64,000 nucleotides of DNA, from contig JAIUCV010000230.1 in assembly GCA_026724425.1 (NCBI GenBank), forward strand, positions 930,001 to 994,000. The letters are read 5' to 3'. The translations under genes were made by a program, and so were the position numbers. Numbering within the stretch: the stretch's first letter is position 1; each line of letters opens with the position of its first letter. Positions 25,682 through 38,450 of this stretch are shown in pieces. The notes beneath the pieces were generated by a model that did no database searches, had not been told where the DNA came from, and saw nothing but the letters and a program-made list of their open reading frames with translations. The DNA is from Erythrophleum ivorense (Eukaryota; Streptophyta; Magnoliopsida; Fabales; Fabaceae).

Positions 25682-26893
25682 ATGGGTTCTAAGGGTAGGT
25701 GGAGGCAGAGTTGGGCTCCACAGCCATTGACGCCATTGATGGAAGGTCCAGACCCTGAGATGCAAGAAGAAGGAGGCAAGAAAGAGAGGTCATGGGAAGT
25801 GATAAGAGAATGGTTCAGAACCCAGAAAATTTCGCCTTCTGGAAACTTGGCACACTCTTTCTATGGCACAATTCAAGCTAAGACCCAAGATTTGAGACTC
25901 ATTCTTGGTGTTTTGGGCTGTCCCTTGGCTCCTATCCCCCTAGCCCATGATCCTACCGACACCATAAATCGCATCAAAGATTTCCCATTTGTAAGTTCTT
26001 ATTTCTCTTCATTTCTCTCTACCAAGCACTAATACTTTTAAAATATAACCCTATTCTTTCTTTTTCTGTATTTACTCTCAATGCTTGATGCTTTAAAATA
26101 AAATAATAATTAATAGTTTTCTATTACTCATATCAGACAGGACGCAATAATTCAAGTTCCGTATTTATAACATCTGTACTTTTTATCTACTGGATTTTGA
26201 TAACGATGAGAGATACAACATTGTACACGACATGGAGCACATTATTACAACATTTTTGAAATATGGGTGATTGAGAGCTCAACAAGATGGAATTAATGTG
26301 TGGGGGGAAAATTGAAACAGGAAACATCGATAGCGAAGTATATTATACAACAGTACTTGGCAGCGACAGGGAGCTTGAAACAGCAAAAGGAGACGAGGAA
26401 CATGTACGCCAGCGGGGCGGTGAAGATGATATGCTGCGAGACGGAGATATCGTCGGGGAAGAACGTCAAATGTATAGGCACCAGAAGCAGCGAGAATGGC
26501 TGCTTCGTTCTGTGGCAGATGCTCCCCGGAATGTGGTCACTGGAACTGGTGGTCGCCGGACACAAGGTCATCGCCGGCAGCAACGGCAAGATAGCGTGGC
26601 GCCACACGCCGTGGCTCGGCACCCACGCCGCCAAAGGCCCCCAACGCCCCCTCCGTCGCATCATTCAGGTATCTTCACAAAACACCTTATTAATCTGCTT
26701 ACCATACATATGGTTCATGTCTCCTTCGCTCACAACCTCACTCTGCGCTAATTAATGATACGCATTTTCTCAATAGCTTCTTTTTTTTTTCCATACATTT
26801 TAAGTTAATAATAAAAAAACTAAGAGCTCTTTGTACAGGAAAATTAATTGACATAAGTTCACATTAACTGATTGATATAAAATTTAGATCGCC

Positions 26894-26928
<35 letters not shown>

Positions 26929-29908
26929 TAGATATAGATATATATATATATATAATATAGTTTGGTCACCTTTAGATTAGTAGAGGTAACCATGTTTTTA
27001 GTTTCTATTACATAATATCAGAATGTAATATTATATATTAAAAAAATTTAAATAAATTGAGAGAAGGCATTTGTTTACCTTCAATTATATGTGACTCTGT
27101 TATTGTTCATCATAAATATTTTACCCTCAACTAAATTCAAGAAGTAAATTTATTAAAAAGTATGCACAAGTTAACTTGAACAATAACTTACTATAATATG
27201 GAAATATAAATGTCATACTTATTATCAAATTAGAGAAATTAATCAATTAATATGTAGGCACAAATTAATGATAAATACTAAAATTTTATAAATTGGTTTT
27301 TTATTTTTTAAAATTTGAAGTTATGATTGGTGATGAATAGGGCCTACGGTTGGAAGGGAGGATTGAGGTGGGGGACAAGAAGGGTAGGGTTCAAAACACG
27401 TTGTACCGAACAAAGATAAAGATTGAGCAACAATATTGAAATCCCAATGAAGGGTATATTTCCATCTGACAATGATAGAGGAACTGTCCCTTGCTTTACC
27501 CTACATTGTACTGTGAAACTTGTGCTTTTAGGACACTTACTTCCCACGTCACTGTCTTTCTGACGTCATCATTACTATTGTTTACCTCATCATGTTGGGA
27601 TTGCTACATATTACAGGTACCTTGGCCTTGGCATTCCCCCCTCCATCACCAACCCTTTTGCTTTCACTTTTCCACTTTACTGACTAGTCCCTCCACTATT
27701 GCATTATTGTCCCTTCTCCTTCTTTTTTATTTTTGTTTAAGTAAATTATACAAAATTTTATAAAATTATATTTAAATTACACAAATTTTTTATTTAAAAA
27801 ATATTTTTTAATTTAATTTAAAATTTTTTAATTTAAATATTTTTATTAACTAATATAAATATATAAATGTATATTATATTCAAATAAAAAAATGAATTAT
27901 ATTTTTAAATATAGACAAATAAAAAAGACTAAATTTTGTTTTTATTAAACTTAACTAAAAATATATGTATTTAAATTAATAAATGATATTTTAATAAAAA
28001 TTAAAATTAAATTAAGTGTAGTGTAATTTTTTATTTTAAAAAATTTTTATGTACATTTTAAAAATAAAGAAGATATTCATATAATTTTTAAAAAATCAGA
28101 AAAAATTTGAGTAATTTACTCTTACTATTTTTTCAGAACAAAAATTTGTGAAATTTCTTGTCTAAATGAAACTGAGATAAGGTCTATTGAGAAGTTACGG
28201 AAACTTCATATAATTAACTCTTTAAAAAAATCTGGCAAAAAAAAGCTTTTTTAAAAAAAAATTGTCCATTTGATAAAGCATAGATGTCTGTTTCAAAAAA
28301 TTATATTGCACTTTTATTGTCTGGTGTGCATCTTTTTTTGGTACTTGTGTGCAAGTTTGACCCCATTGTCCATGATAAAATATTTTTTTAAAATGTATTG
28401 CAATTTTTTTAAAAAATTTGGTCAGTAACTATTTTAAATGACTTTTCAAAAGCTTTAACAGACAATGGAAACGGCCATTTACATTTAGTTTTAAAGAACA
28501 ATTACTAATGAGCTTAGATCTAGTCATACTAAAGTTTTTTAAAATTAAATTAAAAAGTCTAAATTTACATTTTAATTAAATTTAAATTAATAAAAAATTG
28601 TTAATTAAGAATAGTTTATGACTTTGTCCATTAAAAAATTATAATAGTTTTATTTGAGTGGAGATTTTTTTTTCTTTGAAATTTTAGAAGTAAGTCTAAT
28701 TAAAAGATTAAATCATGTGAAAATTTTCAGTTATTTTTTTAATTATTTATATAGATACTTTTATTATCAATTCTAACATTTTTTAACTAAAATATTTGGG
28801 CCTATTTATTCACTGCAATATCATTTGTGATGTCATCCTTTTTATAATATTTCTTATATTTTTATAATTATTACTTAACAATATTTATCCTTTCTTATTA
28901 TTTTTTAAAAGTAACAATATTATTTCATATCTCACCATCTCATTTTTTATATTTCTTTATATATATATATATATATATATTTAACATCCATTGAACCAAA
29001 CCAATCCTTTATTATCAGAGGTTATATTCAAAAATCAATAAAATTTTAAATTAAACAAAACTCAAGGTGGACATTAATAAATGTCAAACCTTGTCTATTT
29101 TCGAAGAAAAAATCATACAGATTCATTTGTTTTCCGATGTGCCAAACATGATTTGAACAAAACTTTTCTTGGGGATTATGAATGGTGGGTGGGTAGGCTT
29201 TATTGATTGGAATTGAGGATTCAAAAACTATTGCCTTATTTGATGCACAAATTAACTTCTAGCTAGACTTTATTCTATATAAAATTTGTTGAATTTTAGA
29301 TTCAAATTTTTAAGAAAAAAATCACAAAAATATATTCTGTAATTATTCTATTTTTTATTTAAAATATTTAATTGTCGAACAAAATAATCTCACTTTTTTC
29401 TTTATCGTAGGGCTTGGATCCAAGGAGCACAGCGAGTTTATTCACCAATGCGCAATGCTTGGGCGAGAATCGAATCGGAGACGTTGACTGCTTTGTTCTA
29501 AAGGTATCGGCCGATCGTGCGGCTGTGATTGAACGAAGCGAGGGTCACGCGGAGGTAATAAGGCACATACTGTATGGGTATTTTTGTCAAAAGAGTGGGC
29601 TTCTTGTATACTTGGAAGACTCCCACCTCACAAGGGTTCAAACCCCAGAGAATCATGATACGGTGTACTGGGAGACCACCATAGGCAGCAGCATCGGCGA
29701 CTACAGAGACGTCGATGGGATCTTGATCGCTCATCGGGGGCGATCCATTGCCACGGTGTTCCGATTCGGCGAGATGTCGATGCAGCATAGCAGAACCAGA
29801 ATGGAAGAGATCTGGACCATTGATGATGTTATGTTTAACGTACCGGGACTCTCCATGGATCATTTCATTCCTCCTGCTGATATCTTTGACAATATGAATT
29901 CTCCATAA
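25682..29908 (+). CDS. DUF620 family protein (3 exons)
   Basis: Exons 25682-25990, 26321-26668 and 29411-29908 give 384 aa; all introns are phase 0 with GT donors (GTAAGT, GTATCT) and AG acceptors. The N-terminus has the family motif PLMEGPDPEM, then SWEVIREW and LRLILGVLGCPLAPIP. Exon 2 (residues 104-219) has FVLWQMLPGMW and WRHTPWLGTHAAKGPQRPLRR. Exon 3 (220-384) has GLDPRSTASLF, YLEDSHLTRVQT, YWETTI, RFGEMSMQHSRTRMEE and FNVPGLSMDHFIPPADI. These are hallmark blocks of plant DUF620 (PF04788) proteins, so the domain is complete. No signal peptide or membrane segment is visible. Function is unknown; the 'lipase' label sometimes attached to the family has no visible catalytic support here. The start MGSKGRW was preferred over the in-frame ATG at 25661. 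Exon 2 is markedly GC-richer than its surroundings. Confidence 0.93.
25991..26320 (+). other. Intron 1 of the DUF620 gene
   Basis: The donor is TTT|GTAAGT and the acceptor GAAACAG|GAAACA; the join gives DFPF-ETSIAKYI, as expected for the family. The stretch before the acceptor is purine-rich and lacks a good pyrimidine tract, so the acceptor rests mainly on the protein alignment. Confidence 0.82.
26669..29410 (+). other. Long intron 2 of the DUF620 gene (2742 bp)
   Basis: The donor is CAG|GTATCT and the acceptor TTTATCGTAG|GGC. The interior holds a (GA)n run at about 26898-26926 passing into (AT)n to 26953, another AT run at about 28958-28981, and a less AT-rich block at about 27340-27720. 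No coding remnant of a transposon was recognised, so what lengthened the intron is not clear. Confidence 0.88.
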
Positions 29909-29913
29909 ATAAA
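29908..29913 (+). terminator. Possible polyadenylation signal of the DUF620 gene
   Basis: AATAAA overlaps the last base of the stop codon. A T-run follows at about 29928-29937. Plant signals are loose, so the actual cleavage site may lie further downstream. Confidence 0.35.
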
Positions 29914-30829
29914 CTCAAACTAGTTCTTTTTTTTTTTAAAGAATTGCAATTTTACTTTTGGGCGGAGGGTATAATTAGAGTATATTGTTGGGGTGGTGTA
30001 TGTAATTTCATTTTGCTTTTGTTTATTAATGTAAGTTCTTGTAGTGAATAGTCTGTGTTTTGTAGTCATTAAGCTCAGATGGAAAATTCAAGGAGGGGAC
30101 ATGGAATAAGTTACTCTTGAGAAGGTAAGTCCTTGTTAAGAGTGGAAAATGGTTTAATTATATAAAATTGTGTATAATAATTTTTCAGTGACTTTTTGTG
30201 GTTGAAAATATCAAAATATATTTAAATAATTTGTATAGCCTCATATCACTATTTCAAAATGTTAAAAAAGTCAATAACGCGTGATCAAGGAAATGAAATG
30301 ATCATTAAGGGTAAGGCCTAAATGGGTACCTTGGGATGGCCCAATGACTTATTTTGGGTGTGACCCTCCCTGGGCTTTGGATGACTGGGGATTCAATTAA
30401 AGGAAATCCATTGCTTTAGAGTGTGTTTGGAAACCCGATAATAAATCACGTTTGGGTAAAAGTAACAATTTGTTGCTTCAGAGAAAATGTGATTTTGGAG
30501 GTAGCCACCGAGTTTCCAAACACGCACTTAGGGATCGTGTGTCAACCTACAGAGTTTAGAAAACATTAATTATCATAGGCCCATAATCTGTGTCGTTTGT
30601 GTCAATATCTTGTAAAGAAAACCATTAATTTTCTGCCGTTTATGTACTTTTTCAAAGACATTAATCTTAATAACTTCAAGAATATGTTCACTATCAAACC
30701 TCTTACATGCGTACGGACTAGGCTCCACCCTCCCCTTTCTTTTTTCAATATTTTCTTGGAGCCAGACCATTTTTTCCAAATGTCCTCACTTGATGGTGTG
30801 ATGGTATATACAAAAACTCTACTATTATG

Positions 30830-30865
<36 letters not shown>

Positions 30866-31879
30866 AAATTATAAAAAACCGTATTGCTCATGAGTTATGA
30901 ATAATATAACTCATGTATTGGGCTACATGAATTGCCTCGCCCCTCCAACTCCACCCAAACTTTACTAGAAATGAAATTTCACTGCATTGCCTTTTTATTT
31001 ATTTATTTTCTTACTTCATATGCTTAAACACCACCATTTACAATATTTTTAAAGAATAATAGCATATATAGGATTCCATATACCACAATTGTCCTCTTCC
31101 TCTTTTATCTTCTACAAATGAAGCTCATTTTGTCATCAAATCTTGATTGAGAAATCAATGAGTTCACTTGGTATATTGTATAAGATGAGTCCTAATAGTA
31201 TAAGATCTAAAAAGATAAGATCTGATAAAATTTTAATATTATATAATGTTTGGTATAATACTGTAAAAGATATTGTTTCATATAAAATAATATTATTTTA
31301 TATTTAATGATGTATTATATAACATTGGATAGGTAAAAATTAATCATTTTGATAAAAAATCATTTACTTTATACTTATCCAAATTTATTATGATATATTA
31401 ATTTTTGAAGAAGTAAAAGTCATAAAGGGCTAAAAAATAAAGCTCATGATCATTGTATGTATTTAATAGCCATTTTTGTCTATCTTTTGGTAAAGCCTAA
31501 CTTGACAATAAAACTTCATAAAAATTTATTTGGTTGCCTAGTTCCTGAACACATCACATAGTATGAAAAATATCTCAGGTCTATTTAACAAAGAAACGAG
31601 AGAACATTTTAGGTTTGTAGACAATATTATACCTAATGAATTCCTCAAGTATGCAAAAAAGGCCACCATAGCTAGAGTTCTACAAACACCATGAAATTAT
31701 AAATACCATCAAGTTCAATCAAGGAGTACCATTAAATGTGAGTAGTACAAACTGAAGTATACTAAATACTGAAGTTTATTTCTAGTTTTGATAACACCAT
31801 TAGTTATCTTCAAGCACATTTTTCACAAATCGAAGTTTATGCTCATTTTACAATTTCCAAAATAAATGCTCTAGGGGGA
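29914..31879. other. Intergenic, downstream of the DUF620 gene
   Basis: It contains the 110-bp MITE at 30419-30528 and a compound (TA)n(TG)n repeat at about 30831-30866. No supported gene. Confidence 0.6.
30419..30528. mobile_element. Very short MITE (about 110 bp)
   Basis: GAGTGTGTTTGGAAACCCG on the left and CGAGTTTCCAAACACGCAC on the right are inverted copies of about 19 bases with few mismatches. TTA occurs at both outer borders and may be the target duplication, which would fit a PIF/Harbinger (Tourist-like) origin. Confidence 0.65.
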
Positions 31880-34130
31880 GTTCTACATAAGTAAATGACC
31901 AGCCTTATTGTGTTCTTTAGGTGTGAGGTCTTCTAATTTCATCAATTCATCAACTCTTGAATTATCATAAAAGTCTTTTACAACCTTTACACCTTTATCC
32001 ATGGCATCCATCCCATCAATAAATTTTCCAACAACTTCCACAAGCTCATTAGCAAACTTGTCTATACTAGTAGTTAACATGTCTTATCTTTGTTTCTTTC
32101 TCACTTGTTAACCTTTAGAATGAGTGATTTTTTCCTTATTTGTATTTGGGTTCACAAACATCTTAAATGTCATCATCACTTAGCCTAATAGCTTCCTCTA
32201 GAAGTTTTGTAGTAGCATGGTTTCCATGAGTCTATTCTTCTTTGTCTAAGTCCATAAGCATATCAATAAGAGCTTTAGCACTTTTTCTAATAGCATGGTC
32301 CTTTCCAAAGATGACACGCAATTGATCATACCAAGGAAATGCTTTGGCCTTGTAATTCTTCAAGTTTGCATCTTTTTGCGCGCACACACACACACATATA
32401 TATATAATAAACATAATAGTCACATTAGTTAGTTAAAGTAAATGAAAGGTAAAAGAACATGTGATACAACTAATTAAAAAACTAAAGAACCTTATGAACT
32501 TGAATGTAGGCATTCCACACATCATTACTCTTGACTAAAATTTTCTTAGTGACTTTATCTCATCCAAAGCCACTTATGTTCAACAAGTCATATATATTAC
32601 CATACTTTTTTTAAGCCTCCTAATGTATGTGGTTTCACCTTTATGCTTACTTTAGGAAACTTGGCCTCCAACTTCTATTCTAACAATTTAAAAATATCAT
32701 TTTTAAATTATCCAACATTATCCATTTTGTTTAGGGCAACTACCTCATCTAAGAAACCTAGTAGCACCTCAAACTCTTTATCATTCTAGCCCCTACATTC
32801 TCCCTTAACTTTGACAACTTGTTGAGTATTTCTAGATGCCATATCTATTAAATATATTAACTTATAATACAAATGTAAAAAGCAACAAAACTAAATCAAT
32901 GGAACAAAGAAATAAACTTCAATAAAAGTGCATGTATTTTTATATGTTCAAATACATATGCCACAATATAATACAACATCAAAACATAAAAGTACATCAC
33001 AACTTCAAGCAACTAACATAAAAGTACATCATAACTTCAAGTAACCAAGACATAAAAGTGCATTATAACTTCAAGGTACAACAATTAAAACTCAAAGGTA
33101 CACTAACAAGCCTAGATAGAGCCCTGATGAGCAACCCAATCATTATGCATTTAATTTGCTATTGCATCTTTCCATGCATTCCACATTTCACTTTGTTTTA
33201 TGGTTTCTATGTTATCATGTAGTTTTGCCTCCACCTCTTCATTAATTGGCATGTTATCCAACTTTATTTCCAATGGATTTATATGCATCTCTTTCGTAAT
33301 CAAATTATGCAATAAGCAACAAGTAATAGTAATTCAATTATAAGTTTTAACAAGACAATAATTTGGACTTTTAAAAAATTCCAATGTATCGTCAATAGCC
33401 CGAATGCTTTTTCTATCATAATTCTAACTTGAGCATGTCACTTATCAAATAATTCTTGAAAAGTTGTTGGGATATGTCCACATCTCCACTCACTAAGATG
33501 GTAATGGGTTCCCCTATAAGGAGCAAGAAACCCTTCTCCATTAGTATATCCAACATCTACCAAGTAATTGTATCCTATTTCATGAAACAAATACAAAATC
33601 AATTCCTTTTTTTCTAAGATAATAAGGTTATCAATTTGAAGGTAGCTTTAACATTTTTATTAGTTAGGATTTTAAGGTCATTTCTCCTATTAATTGCACC
33701 ACACAATCTCCTAACATTTGATGCTGAACCCTCCCAACCTACAACATATATACAAATTTCATGTCTCTTGCACACTCCTAACACACTTGTAGAAATTTCA
33801 CTTATTTGATGTCTATATCTTAGTTTGTCAACCTCAAAAACATTAATACCAATATAGGTTCCATTTAAAACTCAATCATAAAATAGATAAGCAAATGATC
33901 TTTTACAATATTAATTCATGTTAAATAAATTAAACCAATTAAGAAATTCAAAGAAATGAAATTCATTAATGTAGCTTATACCTTAAACCCTTTCCACCTT
34001 TTATCAGTGCAATCCTCAGGAATTGGGTTTGGTGCCCTAAGTAAATTTCCTAACAACTTTAACATATACTTCAACACTAAATTGAAGTATCTGCCAATAG
34101 TTTCCCTTGAATGTTAGAATTTAAAATTGA
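31880..34130 (-). pseudogene. PIF/Harbinger element remnant: transposase plus Myb/SANT-like protein
   Basis: Reading the minus strand from about 34130 to 33118 gives blocks of plant Harbinger nuclease: a GNYWQILQFSVEVYVKVV-like block, KRWKGFK, TYIGINVFEVDK, VGWEGSASNVRRL, LDILMEKGFLLL, and a C-terminal block CLLHNLITKEMHINPLEIKLD...MWNAWKDAIA. Further along, 32842 to 31883 gives the second Harbinger protein: MASRNTQQVVKVKGECRG, a stop, then Myb/SANT-like sequence, WYDQLRVIFGKDHAIRKSAKAL, and a C-terminal helix-rich part (31883-32080). Both have several stops and frameshifts. The two genes in the same orientation are the normal arrangement of this superfamily. Terminal repeats were not identified. 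Confidence 0.78.
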
Positions 34131-34195
34131 TGACATGATTTAGTATGGTGAGAAAATATGTGTAAGACCACAACAACTCATTCTTCTATTGATAC

Positions 34196-35101
34196 CAATG
34201 TTTTAAAAATTAGATTGATTATAGTGGATGCATCAATTCATAATTCATTAGTCTGATTGTAGTTGAATTAATAATAATTAAATATATATTCTTTAATTTT
34301 ATGCACTAAAAATATAATATAATATATAATTTTATTTATTAAAGAATATATACAAATACATTACTATCATTAATGTATATAGGCTTTAGTGGCTCTTTCT
34401 TTTACTTGGTCTTTAACATTTTATTCTTTATTAAATATTAATATTCATATTTATTTAAAATATAAAAATTGAGAAGAACCCCCTATTAATAATGACTAAC
34501 TCCTTCTCTTTTCTTGTGTTGGGAAGTGGGAAGGAAAAAACCCATATAGAAAAAACCCCACTTCTCCTCAATTTCTACATTAGGAAGTGAGAAGAAAGAA
34601 ATCCTATATCACCCATTTATGCATTTCTAGTTTTCCATTGTCTTGAACAAACTTGTCCATCTTCCATTTTGTTTTCTATTCCCTTGCTTATGGACTTGCA
34701 TTCGACATGCAAAGTTAGGCAGTGGCATTCCTCACCTAAAAAGAAAGATATAGTGATTATGCAATAAAGTCAGTCTTCCAACAACATGAATATGTTTCTT
34801 CTAGGTCCTTTAGTTTGCTAAACAACCTTATGGTTTTGGTGATTTTTTCTGATATAGGTTTGCAAAATTTCAAAGCTTTAAAGTTGGTTTTGAAATGACA
34901 GTTTCTGTTTTTCATTTCTTCTTAATGACTAAAAAACCAAAAAAAAAAGAATCTTTTAATCCACTTAATTAGCTAATTTTTATCAATTTTTGACTAATTC
35001 TTTTGAAAGGCTGATTTTGAAGGTCACCTAAATTGGACTTATGATTGGTTCACCAGTTTTTTGGGTGGATTAGCTTATTCAGCCTAATTTTTAATACATT
35101 A
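34196..35101. mobile_element. Non-autonomous hAT-like element (about 900 bp)
   Basis: The left end CAATGTTTTAAAAATTAG and the reverse complement of the right end (AATGTATTAAAAATTAGG) match. The subterminal sequences on the right (GATTGGTTCACCAGTTTT) resemble the GGTTC/ACCGG-type arms of plant hAT elements. Flanking 8-mers agree at only 5 of 8 positions. It sits directly beside, and probably inside, the PIF/Harbinger remnant. Confidence 0.55.
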
Positions 35102-35546
35102 AATGGTATTAACCCATTTTCCTTTAGCTTACCCAAAACATATAAGTATCCATTTGGAGTTGTTCTACACACATAACATTGTTATTTATTAGCTTCTTTA
35201 TAAATTCTACCCTTGATTTTTCTCTTTCCTTTGATATCACCTATGGCCTTAGGGATAATCTTTCATGTTATCTTTGAGCCACATAACACACATGTAAGTA
35301 TGTCATCATGCATACAATTACTATATCCAAAAAAAGCTTGTTCTATTATCAAACACATTGAGATGACATTTAGGAGCTCACTTATATGATTAAGCCATCA
35401 ATTTAGGTCATTTAGAGGTTAAGCTTTTTATTAAGATCTATATCACCCAAAATTTTAAAACTATTTATTAAAGAATTTATATTCACAAAAGTAATTACAA
35501 AAGCAAAATATACTCATTATAAATTTGCTAACACTGGCAACATCCT
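35102..35546. other. Spacer between hAT-like element and LTR element
   Basis: No gene recognised. It may be the upstream part of the PIF/Harbinger relic separated by the hAT-like insertion, but no readable transposase block is left. Confidence 0.4.
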
Positions 35547-36909
35547 TATTAACTCCAATTTGTTCATATTTTTTTTGCATATCTTTGATTAGGAAATAGG
35601 AAATTAGTTTACTAATTCTTAAATAAAATAACTAACTTTAGGCAAAATGTGCATAGTATTGTAATTAGTTTTATATTTAAGTTTCGAAGCTATAAATGAT
35701 ATAATTTTGTTTCACATGAGAATTAAGTATATTTTGATTACTTTTATAGGTTACAAAGGCAAGAAAATTAAGTTGGAGTCATCTTGAAACAAAAACCACA
35801 AATGCCTTAAGTTAGAACGTGAAAAAAAAAAGTATAATTAAAGCAAAAAAGGGCACCACAACTTTAGATTTTAGAGTTCTACTGCCTAAAACCACAGTTA
35901 GACAAATTTCAATACCATGATGATAGATTTAGGCATTGCAGTGCCTAAAATAGAATTTTCCATAGAAATCTCTAGTATTGTGACGTGTTGAAGTGGAGGT
36001 CACCATTTTGGGTTTTTTTTGGGTCTAAAAGAGTTTAGGAATGACTCTTGGAGATAATGAGAACTTTGGGTTGAAGAGAAGGCAAGACCATCATCTAATC
36101 TTCTCTATTCCTTCTATTTTCTTTGCATTCCCTGACATTGTTGATACTTGGTTTAGTCGTAATGTTAGGTTATCTTATAATGAGTAGCTAAACTTCTTGA
36201 TTTGGGATTATGATGAGCCTTAACATGTAATGGGTTGACAATACTCTCTTTGTTTGTAATTAAGGTTATAATTTGTTTACTCAATCCTTGTTTTTAGTGC
36301 TTCGAAATGTGTGTAAACCATTAGATAATTTGGGTAACTTAAATAAACTTGAGAAATGGATTTTAGAACTAGACCATAGATTGGATAGTGTGGATTTATG
36401 GAACTTGCAATGTTGAGTGGATTGATTTTTTTGTAGGATAGAAATATACATATTGGTCTCATATAACCACATTAAGACTCATTCTTAATTAAGTCTTTCA
36501 ATAAAAATGCATAAGGAATTATGAATTAGTTAGGATAATGCTTATATATAATACGAAAGATGATTGTAGGTAATTTAGAGTCATAGGCTTGCAAATATCA
36601 TCTTTAAGAGCAATGTAGAGAAAAGGTCAATTGAATTCTAATGAAATGTTAAGGGAAATCATAATTCTAATTTTTTTACTTCCTAATTTAGCCTAGAATA
36701 TTGTCTCCTTTAATTTTGTTATTTTTATATCTTTAATTTAGTTTAATATCTTATCATCTTGATTATTGGCTTGATTTAGATTAAGATGCCTATTTTTAGG
36801 TGTTAACAATTATTTTAGTGACAAATCTTTGTGAAAATCATATTTTACCCTCAATTGTATTACTTGTGTGATACATTTAACTATGTGTATACTTTTGTAG
36901 CACAACAAG
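35547..36909 (+). repeat. 5' LTR of the Athila-like element (approximate)
   Basis: The first 300 bases match the 3' copy at 48875-49182. The end is inferred from the primer-binding site beginning near 36912. The copy is about 1.36 kb. There is no open reading frame worth keeping. Confidence 0.55.
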
Positions 36910-36913
36910 TTTT

Positions 36914-36931
36914 AGGCCCTATTGCCAGGGA
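36914..36931 (+). other. Primer-binding site remnant (tRNA-Asp type)
   Basis: AGGCCCTATTGCCAGGGA differs at a few positions from the tRNA-Asp complement TGGCGCCGTTGCCGGGGA used by Athila-like elements. It is preceded by CACAACAAGTTTT, commonly seen at this junction. Confidence 0.6.
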
Positions 36932-38043
36932 TTTGTGCACTTAGTTTTTGCTAATATTAATACCAAACTCACTTGATCTAAACTTAAGCCTTATATAATT
37001 TGTTTTTTGTTATTGTTGATATTTGTGTCTAGTTTTTGTTTTTTAATTATGAATACCCATGGCAACAAGGGTAGTTGGTGTGTATACATTTAATGACTTA
37101 ATAATTTGATAGTTTATGAAATTGAACTTAATAGGAGGTTTGATAACTATGATAGGCACATTACTTATACTACTTATGTTAGTGATTTTCAATGCTTTAT
37201 ACATGACTTGTAATAATTGTAGGGGAGGTTACTACAAAGACCAATTATTATAAGATTGTTAATAAATTTTGATAGAAGTTTTCGATTGATTCTGATAGAT
37301 ATGATTTTTTTTTTTTGCTTTTACATGATTTCCCATTGAATTTTAGTAAAAAAAATGTCACTTGCCAACAATAAAAGCTATGAAAAAAAAATAAAAAATT
37401 ACTAAATTCAGTCAACTAAAAATGATCCCATTGAATTTTGATAGAACAAAGCAATTTATAATAATCTACTGTAGCAAAATAATAAAAATAATGCAAAAAT
37501 AATGTATAGATCAAAAAACATTAAATGAAAATAAATAAATTTATTTTTTGAAATCGAAATAAATATAAAAAAATTATTATTAATTATAAACAAACCAGAA
37601 TATAAATTTATAAATTTTATGAATTAATTATAATATATTAATTATTAATATGTAGAAATACTTACTATATCACTAAAAATATATTTTTTAGTTTTAAAAA
37701 GCATTTATGTTTATAAAAAAATTAAAAATTAAAGAAAATAAAAAAAATTATAAGTTGCTTGCATCAATTATTTCTGATTAAACTATGGTCAAATATGTAT
37801 CTAACCATTGTTTAGTCAGAAATCATTATATTATTTTACCATTTTCCTATTGAAAATTGGTAGAAAAGTTTTCTACTAATTTTTAGTAGGAAACTTTCCT
37901 ATTAACCAATTTTCTATAGGAATTTTTTTAATTATGTTGCTTTTTTTCCTTTTCCTTTCTTTTTTATTTATAATTATAATTATATTTCTTTTTATTTCCT
38001 TGATTTATAATTACACTTATATTTTAAAATTAGATAATTTTTT

Positions 38044-38450
38044 AAAAAAATTAAATTGTGTATAACTCTCCTAAACTTTTGGTCACATGCAAATAAACCC
38101 CTTGATTTTAAAAACTTAACAATAAGCCCTCCTAAAGTTTTAAATTTGTACAAAGAATCCCTTCGTTGTTAGTTTGTTTGTTATTTCATTAATAAGTCAT
38201 GACATGTCAGAGAGTTATTTACATGTAACCTAAAGTTTAAGAGTTTATTTATATAAAAAAATAAAGTTTAAAGGGTTTATTATCACTGAATTATCAACTT
38301 TATTAATGAAATAATAGACTAATTAACGACAGAGGAGTTATCTTCATAAATTCAAAAATTTATGAGAGTTCCTTCTCAAGTTTTAGAGGTCAAGCCATTA
38401 TTTGCATATGACCCAAAATTTAGAGAGTTCTTTGCAATTTTAGCCTTTTT
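38044..38450. mobile_element. Foldback/MITE element with about 150-bp inverted arms
   Basis: The left arm (about 38048-38195: CTAAACTTTTGGTCACATGC, then GTTATTTCATTAATAA) is an imperfect inverted copy of the right arm (about 38283-38446, reverse complement CTAAATTTTGGGTCATATGC, then TTATTTCATTAATAA). The loop is about 90 bp. No coding capacity. Confidence 0.75.

Noticed and set aside
26287..26755. Overlapping open frames on both strands at DUF620 exon 2
   Set aside because: They are shadows of the GC-richer exon 2; only the frame continuing from exon 1 carries the DUF620 motifs.
29636..29646. tRNA B-box-like GGTTCAAACCC
   Set aside because: It lies inside DUF620 exon 3 coding for RVQTP; there is no A box or cloverleaf upstream.
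29498..29863. 121-codon antisense open frame
   Set aside because: Mirror of DUF620 exon 3; no independent evidence.
31883..32423. Host Myb/SANT-domain gene
   Set aside because: The frame is broken by stops and lies next to Harbinger nuclease sequence in the same orientation, so it is the element's second protein, not a host gene.
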